Below, piece after piece: positions 34,051 through 42,349 of a DNA stretch of 64,000 nucleotides. Where the stretch lies: NCBI RefSeq assembly GCF_020618775.1, contig NZ_JAESVB010000007.1, positions 62,001-126,000 of the forward strand, read 5' to 3'. Each line of letters starts with the position of its first letter. The first letter of the stretch is position 1. The stretch is from Acidisoma silvae. GTDB taxonomy: Bacteria > Pseudomonadota > Alphaproteobacteria > Acetobacterales > Acetobacteraceae. The notes below the pieces were generated by a model that worked only from the letters and a program-made list of their open reading frames with translations, searched no databases and was not told where the DNA came from. The translations under genes were made by a program, and so were the position numbers.

Positions 34051-34185
34051 TCAGTCCTTTTTGGCGCTGCCCTTGGTGGGCAGAGGCGGCGCCTGCTTGA
34101 AGGGGGACTGCGACGGCGCCAGCGTCTTCTTGTCCGCTTTCGGCTTCTTGGGCTCGCGCCCACCTTTGTCACGACCTTTGGCCAT
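34051..34185 (-). CDS. Small lysine-rich protein, 44 residues
   Basis: MAKGRDKGGREPKKPKADKK followed by a Pro/Gln/Lys tail ending GSAKKD. The protein is very basic and probably disordered. Short proteins of the form MAKG(R/K)DKGGREPKKPK occur in alphaproteobacteria and I recognise the pattern, but the role is unknown; nucleic-acid binding is a guess. ATG 34185 has GAGGAG upstream. A longer reading frame extends upstream without a convincing start. Confidence 0.7.
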   Translation of the reverse strand: MAKGRDKGGREPKKPKADKKTLAPSQSPFKQAPPLPTKGSAKKD

Positions 34186-34355
34186 GCTGCGTCTCCTCGG
34201 CTGTTGTCTATCGTGCCGCAGGCGGAGGCGTGCCACCCGCTGCGTGAGGGGGCGCGGCCAATGCTCTGCGCCAGCCATCAGCTGGAACGCCAACCTGTCA
34301 CACGGGCGGTCTGGACGCCATGCCTGTTACAGCAAGACCGGCCGTGTCCGGCGTC

Positions 34356-35327
34356 TCAATGCAGGCGCGGCCCCTTCAGCAGCTGATGACGGTCGACGGT
34401 CGCGATAGGCACGCGCAGCTCGCGCTCGTCGCGCTGCACGGAGAGCGTAACCCTGGCCCCCGCCGTGCCGCGCCCCCGCACCGACCGCCAGAGATGGGCA
34501 AGGCTGAGAATCTCCTCCCCGTCCAGCGCCAGCACCTGATCGCCCTGGCGCAGACCAGCAAGATCCGCCGGGCCACCTTCAGCGACACCACCGATCAGCA
34601 CCCGCTCCTCCTCCTCCATGGCATAGATGCCGAGCCAGGGCGTACCCGGGCGATTGACGCGGCCGTAGCGCGTCAGATCGCCGAAGACGGAATGCAGCAG
34701 ATCGATCGGCACGACCATGTTCATATCGAGCCGGTTTCCCCGCGCGTCGTCCTGCTGCAGGCTGAGCGAGCCGATGCCGAGCAGCTTGGCCTCACGGCTG
34801 ATGAGGGCGGCGCCACCCCAGAAGGGATGAGCGGGCGCGGTAAAAAAGGCGTCGTCGAGCAGATATTCCCAATAGCCCGCGAATTCCTGTCGGCCGACGA
34901 TGCGCGTCTCGATCGCCATGCGACGACCGCCGGCGGAGGCGAAAATGGCCGGCTGGCCGAGCTCGACCTGCGCGCTCTGGCCGAGTTCCATGGCCTGGAC
35001 CTTCAGACGGCCGAGGGGCTGCACCAGGCCGAAGCCGGTTTCCGCGTCATAGGCCAGCGCATGGCCGGGCAGCAGCTGGCCGTCCCCGGCCGTGATCCAG
35101 ATCGTTTCGGCCTCGGCCACCAGATAGCCGATGGTTAGGATCAGCCCGTCATCGCGGATGACGACGCCAGACCCCTCCCGCTCCGTCCCGAGCGCCGAGG
35201 CTGTGAAAGCGTCCGCCGGCGCGGTGACGCGCAGGCTGACGATCGCCGCCAGGGCCGTCTCCAGATCGAAGGCGTAATGCGCCGGATCGGGCTGCAGCTC
35301 GGTGGGGATGGAACTACCCTTAGGCAT
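34356..35327 (-). CDS. HtrA/DegP-like pseudoprotease with PDZ domain
   Basis: 323 residues: a trypsin-like S1C domain (about 45-215) and a PDZ domain (about 230-312; WLGIYAMEEEERVLIGGVAE, GPADLAGLRQGDQVLALDGE). All three catalytic positions are changed. ILTIGYLV replaces ILTNxHVV (His to Tyr68), DAETGFGLV replaces DxxTDLAVL (Asp to Gly98), and HPFWGGAAL replaces NxGNSGGPL (Ser to Trp170). It should therefore not be a serine protease. There is no signal peptide, unlike DegP/DegQ, so a cytoplasmic scaffold or peptide-binding role is possible. ATG 35327 follows GGAG at 8 nt. The reading frame is intact, so it is not a decaying pseudogene by that measure. Confidence 0.82.
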   Translation of the reverse strand: MPKGSSIPTELQPDPAHYAFDLETALAAIVSLRVTAPADAFTASALGTEREGSGVVIRDDGLILTIGYLVAEAETIWITAGDGQLLPGHALAYDAETGFGLVQPLGRLKVQAMELGQSAQVELGQPAIFASAGGRRMAIETRIVGRQEFAGYWEYLLDDAFFTAPAHPFWGGAALISREAKLLGIGSLSLQQDDARGNRLDMNMVVPIDLLHSVFGDLTRYGRVNRPGTPWLGIYAMEEEERVLIGGVAEGGPADLAGLRQGDQVLALDGEEILSLAHLWRSVRGRGTAGARVTLSVQRDERELRVPIATVDRHQLLKGPRLH

Positions 35328-35461
35328 AATCACTGCTCCGGATCAGCAAGTCAGGCGGTGCAAGACCAGGGACGGCCGCCGGACCTCATATGGTCGGAAC
35401 AGACAATGATGTCGGCCAAGCCGGCGTGCAACCGTCATGCCCGTGCCGAGACGACATCGCG

Positions 35462-37330
35462 TCATGCTCCGCCAAGCACATCCCTCAACTTGCGTGCCAG
35501 TTCGTCAATGGTGAAGGGTTTGGAGAGAAGATGCACGCCCGGATCGATGATGCCGTTGTGAACGACCGCATTGCGCGTATAGCCCGAGGCGAAGAGCACG
35601 CGCAGCCCGGGACGGCGTCGGCCGGCCGCCTCCGCCAATTGGCGGCCGTTCATCTGCGGCATCATCACATCCGTCAGAAGCACCGCGATATCGGGATGCG
35701 CGTCCAGCAAAGGCAGGGCCTCGGCGCCGCTTGCGGCTTCCAGCACCGTGTAGCCCAGTTCCCGCAGGGTCTCGGCCGTCACTTGCCGCACGGGCGCTTC
35801 GTCATCCACGACCAGGATCACCGTTCCAGCCTCGCCCATGGGCAAGCTGGCCGCCAGGCGCGCAGGCTGGTCTGACGCCGCCGCGCCGATATGACGCGGC
35901 AGATAGACCTTCATCGTGGTCCCCTGGCCGATCTCAGAATAGATCTTGATGTGACCATTCGATTGCTTGACGAAACCATAGACCTGCGACAGGCCGAGGC
36001 CGGTGCCTTTGCCGACGCCCTTGGTGGTGAAGAAGGGGTCGAAGGCACGGGCCATGATGTCGGGCTTCATGCCGCTGCCCGTATCGGTAATCGCGACCAG
36101 GACATATTGCCCGGCCCGGCATTCCGGATTGGCGGCCGCATAGGCGTCATCCAGATGCGCGTTCGAGGTTTCGATCGTCAGCCGCCCACCATCCTGCATC
36201 GCGTCCCGCGCGTTGATCGCGAGATTGAGCAGGGCATTCTCCAACTGGTTGGAATCGGCGAAGACCGGCCAAAGCCCGCCGGCCAGCACGGTTTCCAGGG
36301 CAACGGACCCGCCCATGGCGTGACGCAGCAATTCCGACGTGCTGGACACGAAACGATTGACGTCGAGATAGCGCGGCGCCAGGGATTGCTGACGCGAAAA
36401 GGCGAGCATCCGCTGGGTGACGGTGGCGGCATTGCCGGCCGCCTCCTCTGCCGCCTCGATATACCGGGCCAGACCGGTTTCGCCACGATCATGGCGCCGC
36501 TTGAAGACAGCGAGACTGCCGATGATAACCGCCAGCATATTGTTCAGGTCGTGCGCGAGGCCGCCGGCCAATTGGCCGAGGGATTCCATCTTCTGTATCT
36601 GCCGGAGCTGTGTCTCGGCCTGTTCGCGCTGCCGCGTCTGCGACAGAATTTCCGCATTGGCGCGCCGGACTGCCGCCGCCGCCGCCGCCGTTTCTCCGAG
36701 GGCGCGCAGAAGATACCAGATGATCAGGACCGCCGTGGCGAAGAGCACGACGGATGTCACGACAACGATGACGCGCAGCAGGATGGCGTAGGACGCCAGC
36801 CGCTGGTCCAGTACCGCGATGCGCTCGTCTTCCCTGTGGGTGAGGGTCGCGATCTGGCCCCGGATGGCATCCATTTTGTCGATGCCGAGATTGCTGTGCA
36901 CGATAGCGATGGCGCTTGTCTGATTGCCGGCGCGGTAGAGGACGATCGTGGTATTCAGCTCCGTCATCTTTGCCGTCACGGTCGTGGCCAGCGTATCGAA
37001 AGCCTGCCGCGGGGACCGGCTCGCGCCCGCACTGCGTTCGAGCGCCGCGATATCGGCAGACACCTTGCCGACAGCAGCCTTATACGGTTGCAGATAGCGG
37101 GGATCGCCGGTCAGCAGATAGCCCCGCTGCCCCGTCTCGTCATCGACCACCGTTTGCAACAGAGACAGAAGCATCCATTTGCGGTGGTCGGCGGCTTCGC
37201 TTTCGCTGCGCGCGCCATGCGCGACCTGCAAAAAGGCAAAAGCACCGATCGTCATGACCAGCAGCAGAGCAAAAACCGATAGAACGGCGGCGAGGCCGTA
37301 GCGGGATTGCGTTCGCGGAAGCTCTATCAT
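35462..37330 (-). CDS. CHASE3 hybrid sensor histidine kinase
   Basis: 622 residues. TM1 about 13-35, an extracytoplasmic CHASE3 domain about 40-180 (DDETGQRGYLLTGDPRYLQP), TM2 about 182-206, then a coiled linker. HisKA-like region with phospho-acceptor His260 in LAGGLAHDLNNMLAVIIGSL, HATPase with NLAINARDAM (N box), ITDTGSGM (G1) and GKGTGLGLSQVYGFV (G2), and a C-terminal receiver about 500-620 (VILVVDDEAPVRQV, phospho-Asp554 in LLTDVMMPQMNG, KPF). No separate response regulator is adjacent, so the output partner is elsewhere. The signal is unknown. Confidence 0.92.
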   Translation of the reverse strand: MIELPRTQSRYGLAAVLSVFALLLVMTIGAFAFLQVAHGARSESEAADHRKWMLLSLLQTVVDDETGQRGYLLTGDPRYLQPYKAAVGKVSADIAALERSAGASRSPRQAFDTLATTVTAKMTELNTTIVLYRAGNQTSAIAIVHSNLGIDKMDAIRGQIATLTHREDERIAVLDQRLASYAILLRVIVVVTSVVLFATAVLIIWYLLRALGETAAAAAAVRRANAEILSQTRQREQAETQLRQIQKMESLGQLAGGLAHDLNNMLAVIIGSLAVFKRRHDRGETGLARYIEAAEEAAGNAATVTQRMLAFSRQQSLAPRYLDVNRFVSSTSELLRHAMGGSVALETVLAGGLWPVFADSNQLENALLNLAINARDAMQDGGRLTIETSNAHLDDAYAAANPECRAGQYVLVAITDTGSGMKPDIMARAFDPFFTTKGVGKGTGLGLSQVYGFVKQSNGHIKIYSEIGQGTTMKVYLPRHIGAAASDQPARLAASLPMGEAGTVILVVDDEAPVRQVTAETLRELGYTVLEAASGAEALPLLDAHPDIAVLLTDVMMPQMNGRQLAEAAGRRRPGLRVLFASGYTRNAVVHNGIIDPGVHLLSKPFTIDELARKLRDVLGGA

Positions 37331-37454
37331 CAGACTCGGCTGGACAAGGAAATAGCGGCGCGGCGGCGTGCGGGTCGGGTCGATCGAACCGATTGCAGAA
37401 GCTATAACACCGCCGCGACGATAACGGTACCCATCCGGCTGATGATTGCCAGCC

Positions 37455-37487
37455 GCGCTTCGCCGGGCTAAAAGCCCGGCGAAGCGC
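37455..37487. other. Perfect 15-bp inverted repeat upstream of tRNA-Thr
   Basis: GCGCTTCGCCGGGCT (37455-37469) pairs without mismatch with AGCCCGGCGAAGCGC (37473-37487) around AAA. There is no T tract. It stands between the histidine kinase start (-) and tRNA-Thr (+) and could be a terminator-like insulator, a repeat remnant or a cruciform. Confidence 0.6.
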
Positions 37488-37517
37488 CAAAGCCTTGCCG
37501 GCTGTGGCCAGCCGAGC

Positions 37518-37592
37518 GCCGGGTTAGCACAGTGGTAGTGCAGCGGTTTTGTAAACCGAAGGTCGGGGGTTCAAATCCCTCACCCGGCACCA
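37518..37592 (+). tRNA. tRNA-Thr (TGT)
   Basis: Acceptor GCCGGGT pairs with ACCCGGC, discriminator A, CCA encoded. D arm TAGCACAGTGGTAGTGC, anticodon loop TTTGTAA (anticodon TGT), T arm GGGGG-TTCAAAT-CCCTC. It ends 2 nt from the stop codon of the convergent membrane protein. Confidence 0.95.
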
Positions 37593-37594
37593 GC

Positions 37595-38494
37595 TCACTC
37601 CCGCGCATGAGAGAGAGCGGTCAGCGGCACCGGGGCCAGAAGCAGGCCGATGGCCCAGCCGAGATAGAAGCGCCCGTCGATCCAGCCTTCTTCCGGCGTA
37701 TAGGCGCCGAGCCAATGCAGGCCCGTCAGGCTGCTCAAACCGGCCAGAAGCAGGGCAAGGACCGGCGCGATCGGGCAAAGATACAGTAGAGGCCGCGTGG
37801 CGCGGCGGAAGAACCCGGCCACCGGCCCACGCGGCCATTGCCGATACCCCCAGGCCAAAATGGCGACAGCGGGCAATTCCGTCGTCAGCCATTCCGCGAT
37901 GTTCCAGGAAAAGACCAGCGCCGCGGCCAGGGGCGAAGCGACAGCCAGCAGGCCGCAGACCCATGCCAGCGCGCCACGCCCGATGGTGAGCCACGCCAGG
38001 GTGATGCAGAAAGGCACGATGGTCCAGGCACCGGCCAGATTCAGCCCGGCAGCCAGACCGGCCCGCCGCGCGGCATTGTCTGCCGCATGGGCCGCCAGAA
38101 CATCGGTGATGGCGTCATGCAGGCAGACCGAGGCGAAGGCGAAAGCCAGGCCGATGGCGGCACGGAAAATCAGGCCGTAGGGATGCGCGTCATCCTCGTG
38201 CGTCTGCACAGACGGATGGGCATGGCGCCCCCGCTGCATCCAGCGATGGCGCAGCCTTTCCATGGCCGGCTCGATACAGAAGGCAAGGATGAGGCCGACC
38301 AGCAGGGCCGATACGACATCGGCGACATCCAGATCGGCGATGACCGATTTAAGCCCGCGCCAGATGAATTCCGGCGTCGCCGCGCAGACGGCCACCCAAA
38401 GGGACGCGACAAGACTATTGGCGGCCTGCAACGGCACGGGCTGCCGCAACCTGGGACGGTCCGGTGACGGGGCGACGGGCACAGGTGGTTTCAT
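37595..38494 (-). CDS. Polytopic membrane protein of unknown function
   Basis: 299 residues with about seven hydrophobic segments, for example VVSALLVGLILAFCIEPAME, AAIGLAFAFASVCLHDAITD, IVPFCITLAWLTIGRGALAW and LYLCPIAPVLALLLAGLSSL. A His-containing loop (GRHAHPSVQTHEDDAHPYG) lies between the second and third segments. I do not recognise the family. ATG 38494 gives MKPPVPVAPSP; a TTG lies 24 nt upstream. It is convergent with tRNA-Thr. Confidence 0.7.
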   Translation of the reverse strand: MKPPVPVAPSPDRPRLRQPVPLQAANSLVASLWVAVCAATPEFIWRGLKSVIADLDVADVVSALLVGLILAFCIEPAMERLRHRWMQRGRHAHPSVQTHEDDAHPYGLIFRAAIGLAFAFASVCLHDAITDVLAAHAADNAARRAGLAAGLNLAGAWTIVPFCITLAWLTIGRGALAWVCGLLAVASPLAAALVFSWNIAEWLTTELPAVAILAWGYRQWPRGPVAGFFRRATRPLLYLCPIAPVLALLLAGLSSLTGLHWLGAYTPEEGWIDGRFYLGWAIGLLLAPVPLTALSHARE

Positions 38495-38630
38495 CAATCC
38501 CGCATGGTGCGTCTGCAAGCAAAGCCCCTGTGACGGAGACGCTTATCCCGACCGCGCTATCCCCCTGCGCTCCTGAGACGGGATCGGCCGCTGGCGAAAC
38601 GGACCACGGCCGACCGTCCCAGTCAACGCA

Positions 38631-39080
38631 TCAGTAGGAGCCGGCAGCTGCCGCGCCCAGAACGGCACCGATAATGCCGCTGGTGATCGCGACCAGCATG
38701 TACTGGTTGTTGTAATAGACCCATTGCTGGCCAGGCGGCGGCGCATAGAGACCGTGATGATGATGCCAATCGTTTACGACGCGGCGCTGGCCGGGCGGCA
38801 CGTCGAAGCGCTGTCCCTGACGCCATCCGCCCGGACCCGGGCCATGCATGCCAGGACCGCCCGGCGGGCCAGGGGGACGTCCACCCGGACCATGATCGCC
38901 GCCCGGACCACCCGGACCATGGTCGCCACCCTGGCCATGTCCACCACCGGGGCCGCCGCCACCGGGGCCGCCATGTCCCTGTTGCGGGGGCGGCGGGCCG
39001 CCCGGACCGCTCTGCGCGAAAGCGGCCACCGGGCTGGCCATGAGGGACGCCGCGACCGCGGCGATAAGAAAGCGTTTCAT
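38631..39080 (-). CDS. RcnB-like exported protein with Gly/Pro/His-rich region
   Basis: 149 residues. A signal peptide (MKRFLIAAVAASLMASPVAA, cleavage at AFAQ) precedes about 70 residues of HGPGG/GGDHGPGG repeats with many His, then a RcnB-type tail: QGQRFDVPPGQRRVVNDWHH, YAPPPGQQWVYYNNQYMLVA and a final hydrophobic segment. RcnB in E. coli is a periplasmic protein needed for nickel/cobalt homeostasis; the His-rich part here suggests metal binding. No rcnA efflux gene is nearby, so function is inferred only from resemblance. Confidence 0.75.
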   Translation of the reverse strand: MKRFLIAAVAASLMASPVAAFAQSGPGGPPPPQQGHGGPGGGGPGGGHGQGGDHGPGGPGGDHGPGGRPPGPPGGPGMHGPGPGGWRQGQRFDVPPGQRRVVNDWHHHHGLYAPPPGQQWVYYNNQYMLVAITSGIIGAVLGAAAAGSY

Positions 39081-39391
39081 AAACCAAATCCTCGTCATGA
39101 GCTTGTCCCTGAGATCGGGTGATATCCGGCGGTGACAAGCGCCCGAACAGGCCAGCAGGGGAAGAAACCGCCTCATATGCGGTCCCATCTGCTTTTATTG
39201 TTCGCCTAAACAATAACTTAGGGGCTGTCTGCGCACATCACGCCCAAGGGCATCGAAGCCACGCGGGCAATGCGCGCCTCAGGCCCTTTTTCCGCCATGC
39301 TTCTGCGCAGCGCTCGATTGTGGGGGGTCAAGATCCATGGCATGGATGTGTGGACAAGTTATTATTCTCCAGCCGGACAGAGTATCACCTG
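39081..39391. other. Intergenic region between rcnB-like gene and small exported gene (311 nt)
   Basis: No gene is visible. It contains the upstream region of the minus-strand RcnB-like gene and the promoter of the plus-strand small gene, with a conspicuous dyad at 39196-39215 in a locally A+T-rich stretch. Confidence 0.5.
39196..39215. promoter_or_regulatory. 7-bp dyad, operator candidate
   Basis: TATTGTT-CGCCTA-AACAATA is a perfect inverted repeat with a 6-nt spacer. It lies 116 nt upstream of the RcnB-like gene and 177 nt upstream of the small exported gene. The form TTGTT-N6-AACAA suits a dimeric repressor; the regulator is unknown. Confidence 0.45.
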
Positions 39392-39640
39392 ATGAAAGTT
39401 CTGGGATTGACCCTTCTTCTGGCCGCTGCCGTTCTGGGCCATCAGGCTCAGGCCAGCTGCACGGAGGCCGAAAAGCTGGCGATGAACCATAACGGTGCCG
39501 ATCCGACCAAGCCCGGCACCATCGGCGGCTGCGGCACGGGGCAATACAAAGCGAACCAGTACCAGTCCAATCAGGATCTGAAGCGCAACAAGAAGATTAT
39601 GAAGGGCACCAACGGCCTGGGCACGCAGCACGCCTTCTGA
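39392..39640 (+). CDS. Small exported protein, 82 residues
   Basis: A signal peptide MKVLGLTLLLAAAVLGHQAQA is followed by a short mature chain with two Cys (SCTEAEKLAMN, TIGGCGTGQYKAN) and a polar C-terminal part (QYQSNQDLKRNKKIMKGTNG). The Cys pair could form a disulfide in the periplasm. I do not recognise the family. It is divergent across 311 nt from the RcnB-like gene and convergent with greB. The ribosome site is weak. Confidence 0.65.
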   Translation: MKVLGLTLLLAAAVLGHQAQASCTEAEKLAMNHNGADPTKPGTIGGCGTGQYKANQYQSNQDLKRNKKIMKGTNGLGTQHAF

Positions 39641-39673
39641 ACCGAAGCGCAATTGCCGGGGGACGGCGCGCGG

Positions 39674-40195
39674 CTAGGGATAGGTGATGGCGATCACCTC
39701 GATCCGTTCTGGGCCGCGCGGCGTGCGCACCGTCACCTCATCCCCGCGCCGCGCCCGCAGCAGCGCCAGCGCGATGGGTGAGCCGATGCTGACCTTGCCC
39801 TGTGCCATATCGGCCTCGTCGACACCGACGATGGTGACGCTCTTCTCTTCGTCGCGGTCATTCGCGTAGGTCACGGTCGCGCCGAAAAATACGCGGTCGC
39901 GCTGGGTCTGGGCCGCCGCATCGACCACCTCGGCATAGGCCAGGCGGCGCGTCAGAAAGCGCAGGCGCCGGTCGATTTCGCGCAGGCGGCGCTTGCCTTC
40001 CTTGTAATCCGCATTTTCGCTGCGGTCGCCGTTGCCGGCCGCCCAGGCAACGATCTCGACGACGCGGTGGCGTTCCTCCCGCCGGGCCGCGCGCTCGGCC
40101 TCAAGCCGGGCGAACCCGGCGGGCGTCATATAGAACTTGCCGCCCGGAAGCTTGGGCGGACCTTCGTCCTCGTCATCCGCATCGTCAAATGCCAT
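39674..40195 (-). CDS. greB: Transcription elongation factor GreB
   Basis: 173 residues. After an acidic N-terminal leader (MAFDDADDEDEGPPKLP) the Gre coiled-coil begins: YMTPAGFARLEAERAARREE, AAGNGDRSENADYKEGKRRL (the conserved acidic loop D-R-S-E-N-A-D-Y that reaches the polymerase active site) and LREIDRRLRFLTRRL. The C-terminal FKBP-like domain has DRVFFGATVTYAND, GSPIALALL and RGDEVTVRTP. The GDRSENADYKEGKRRLREID wording is that of GreB rather than GreA. It restarts backtracked RNA polymerase by transcript cleavage. Confidence 0.9.
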   Translation of the reverse strand: MAFDDADDEDEGPPKLPGGKFYMTPAGFARLEAERAARREERHRVVEIVAWAAGNGDRSENADYKEGKRRLREIDRRLRFLTRRLAYAEVVDAAAQTQRDRVFFGATVTYANDRDEEKSVTIVGVDEADMAQGKVSIGSPIALALLRARRGDEVTVRTPRGPERIEVIAITYP

Positions 40196-40310
40196 CGTCT
40201 CGTCAATCCCACCAAGGCCGCCCCTGGCCGGTGTTAAGACGCCGCGCCGCCAAGTCAAGCGGCGCATTGCGCCGATGCCTCGTGCCAGTTTTTTACATTT
40301 TTGGACCCGC

Positions 40311-40331
40311 TACCATAATGTTTACATGGTA
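40311..40331. promoter_or_regulatory. Dyad upstream of the membrane PAS gene
   Basis: TACCAT-N9-ATGGTA is a 6-bp inverted repeat in an A+T-rich 239-nt gap between greB and the PAS-protein gene, 104 nt before the latter. It could be an operator. Confidence 0.35.
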
Positions 40332-40434
40332 TGAGACCAGGCAATTGCTCTAAGGGGGCAATGCCCGGACTCTCTATTTTTGTTTTTCTAACCTTGGTTA
40401 CATCATCAGGCATTTTTCAGGCACGCTGTTTTCG

Positions 40435-41181
40435 ATGAGCCTCGCAAAATTCTTCCGTCGCATGGGCGTCGTCATCATGTGGCTGACATCGGCCTATGTT
40501 GTCTTCACGATCCTGATTGCATTGACCGAACAGGGCCGGCCGACCAGCCAGATCTTTGCGACCAATATCGGCGAGCTTTTCTACCCGGAATGGTATGCGA
40601 GCCCGCTTGTCATTGCGGCGGTGAAAATTGCCGTCCTCGCCTATCCGGCGGCAGCCCTCGCCTATGGCATCGGCACGCTTCTCGCCTTCGGGCGGAACGA
40701 CAGGGCGGCCGTGACGGCGGGGCCGGCCGCAGCTTTGCCGCTGCAAGGCCCGATGGGCTTCGGCGCGCGCCCGGCTCTGGCATCGGCCCTGCCGCCCGCG
40801 TGGTCCAATTTCGATCTTTTGCCGCCTGAAGCGGCGGCATCCGCCCCCGTGCCGCGTGCCGAGGATGACGACAATCTTTGCATTCTCGATATGGCTTTGT
40901 TCATCCGCGCCGTCAGCCGCAACGCGGCCGCCGTGCTGGGCCTGCCCCCAAGCGCCCTCCAGCGGCGGCCCTTTACCAATTTCGTCTCGGCGGCGGATAT
41001 CGGCCAGCTTCACGCGACCTGGGACCGGTTGCTGAGCGACCCACAGGCCGTGATTCCGCTGCAACTGCACATGCGGCACGCGGGTGACGTCATGGTCGAT
41101 GTGGAGGCCATTTGCCGGGCGGGCCTGGGCGCCGATGGCCGGATCATCAGCATGACGCTGCGGACCTTGGCCAAGCACTGA
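40435..41181 (+). CDS. Membrane-anchored PAS-like protein
   Basis: 248 residues. Two hydrophobic segments (VVIMWLTSAYVVFTILIALT about 12-31; VIAAVKIAVLAYPAAALAYG about 59-78) are followed by an Ala/Pro linker and a PAS-like domain about 150-245 (MALFIRAVSRNAAAVLGLPP, RRPFTNFVSAADIGQLHATW, LHMRHAGDVMVDVEAICRAG). No kinase, cyclase or methyl-acceptor domain follows, so any signal must pass to a partner. Monocistronic. The ligand is unknown. Confidence 0.65.
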   Translation: MSLAKFFRRMGVVIMWLTSAYVVFTILIALTEQGRPTSQIFATNIGELFYPEWYASPLVIAAVKIAVLAYPAAALAYGIGTLLAFGRNDRAAVTAGPAAALPLQGPMGFGARPALASALPPAWSNFDLLPPEAAASAPVPRAEDDDNLCILDMALFIRAVSRNAAAVLGLPPSALQRRPFTNFVSAADIGQLHATWDRLLSDPQAVIPLQLHMRHAGDVMVDVEAICRAGLGADGRIISMTLRTLAKH

Positions 41182-41302
41182 CCCCGGCCGGTCGAACCGT
41201 CAGCCCTTCCCGCTGGAAGGCAAGCCGATACCGTTTTGAGGCTTGGCACGAAACATGCTGGGATGGTTTGCGCTCTCGCAACCGTTACCATGAGGCCAAA
41301 GC

Positions 41303-42343
41303 ATGAATCGTTTCGTTCAATACGCTCTTACGGCTCTACCTGCTCTGTTGCCCCTCGCCCCGGCAGCCCATGCCGCCGATCCGGGCGTGCTGCATATCTA
41401 CAACTGGACCGATTATACCTCGGCTGATCTGCTCAAGAAGTTTACCAAAGAGACCGGCATTAAGGTAACGCTCGATACCTATGATTCGAACGAAACGCTG
41501 CTCGCCAAGCTCAAGGCCGGCGGGTCCGGCTATGACATGATCATGGTTTCGAACGACTTCGTTAAAATCTTCATCGACCAGAAGCTGATCCAGCCGGTCG
41601 ACGCGTCCTCCATGCCGAATTTCCATTATCTCGACCCGCGCTGGCAGAAGCGCGACTGGGATCCGACCGCTGCCTATACCGTTCCCTGGCAGTGGGGTAC
41701 GACGTCCTTCGTCTATGACACCAAGGTCTATCCCGGCACCGTCGACAGCATGGCGACCCTCTTCACCCCGCCGGCCGTCTTCAAAGGCAAGATCGGCATG
41801 CTGGGCTCGCCGAGCGAAGTCATCAATTTCGCCCTCGCCGACCAAGGGGCGCAGCCCTGCTCCAGCGATCCGAAACTCATGAAGGCAACGCTGGCTTTGC
41901 TCGAAGCGCAGAAGCCTTTCGTGAAGGTCTATAATTCCGACGCGATCGACGACCGCATGGTTTCGGGCGAGACCACGATGAGCATGTCCTATTCGGGCGG
42001 TGCCGCGCGCATGCGCCAGAAGATTCCCACCATCCGCTATGTCTATCCCAAGGAAGGCGTGGTCGGCTGGATGGATAACCTGGCCGTGCCGGTCGGCGCG
42101 CCTGACCTGGAAAACGCCAAGAAGTTCATGAACTTCATGATGGACCCGCAGAATGCGGCGCTGGAGACGGAGTTCGCCCAGTATCAGAACGCCGTGCCGG
42201 ATTCCGCCAAGTATCTGCCGGCCAGCATCACGCAGGCGCCCGAATTCAACCCGCCCGCGAATGAGAAAATCGTCTTCTCGCCCGGCTGCGGCGTGCAGGC
42301 GACGAAATCCTTCGACCGTATCTGGACCCTGCTGCGCCAGTAA
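41303..42343 (+). CDS. Polyamine-type ABC transporter substrate-binding protein
   Basis: 346 residues of the PotD/PotF family. The signal peptide (YALTALPALLPLAPAAHA) is followed by LHIYNWTDYTSADLLKKFTK, YDSNETLLAKLKAGGSGYDM, VPWQWGTTSFVYD and a YVYPKEGVVGWMDNLAVP segment, all family hallmarks. Putrescine or spermidine is the likely ligand, although PotD-like proteins can take other cations. No ATPase or permease lies beside it: neighbours are the PAS protein and tRNA-Glu, so it would share a transporter encoded elsewhere or act in sensing. Confidence 0.88.
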   Translation: MNRFVQYALTALPALLPLAPAAHAADPGVLHIYNWTDYTSADLLKKFTKETGIKVTLDTYDSNETLLAKLKAGGSGYDMIMVSNDFVKIFIDQKLIQPVDASSMPNFHYLDPRWQKRDWDPTAAYTVPWQWGTTSFVYDTKVYPGTVDSMATLFTPPAVFKGKIGMLGSPSEVINFALADQGAQPCSSDPKLMKATLALLEAQKPFVKVYNSDAIDDRMVSGETTMSMSYSGGAARMRQKIPTIRYVYPKEGVVGWMDNLAVPVGAPDLENAKKFMNFMMDPQNAALETEFAQYQNAVPDSAKYLPASITQAPEFNPPANEKIVFSPGCGVQATKSFDRIWTLLRQ

Positions 42344-42349
42344 CGGCTC

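Noticed and set aside
34051-34293. Longer 80-codon version of the small basic protein
   Set aside because: The added N-terminal part has no ribosome site, while the inner ATG has GAGGAG and begins the recognisable MAKGRDKGG pattern.
37518-37592. tRNA-Thr locus as an attachment site of an integrated element
   Set aside because: No integrase and no direct repeat of the tRNA 3' end were noticed nearby.
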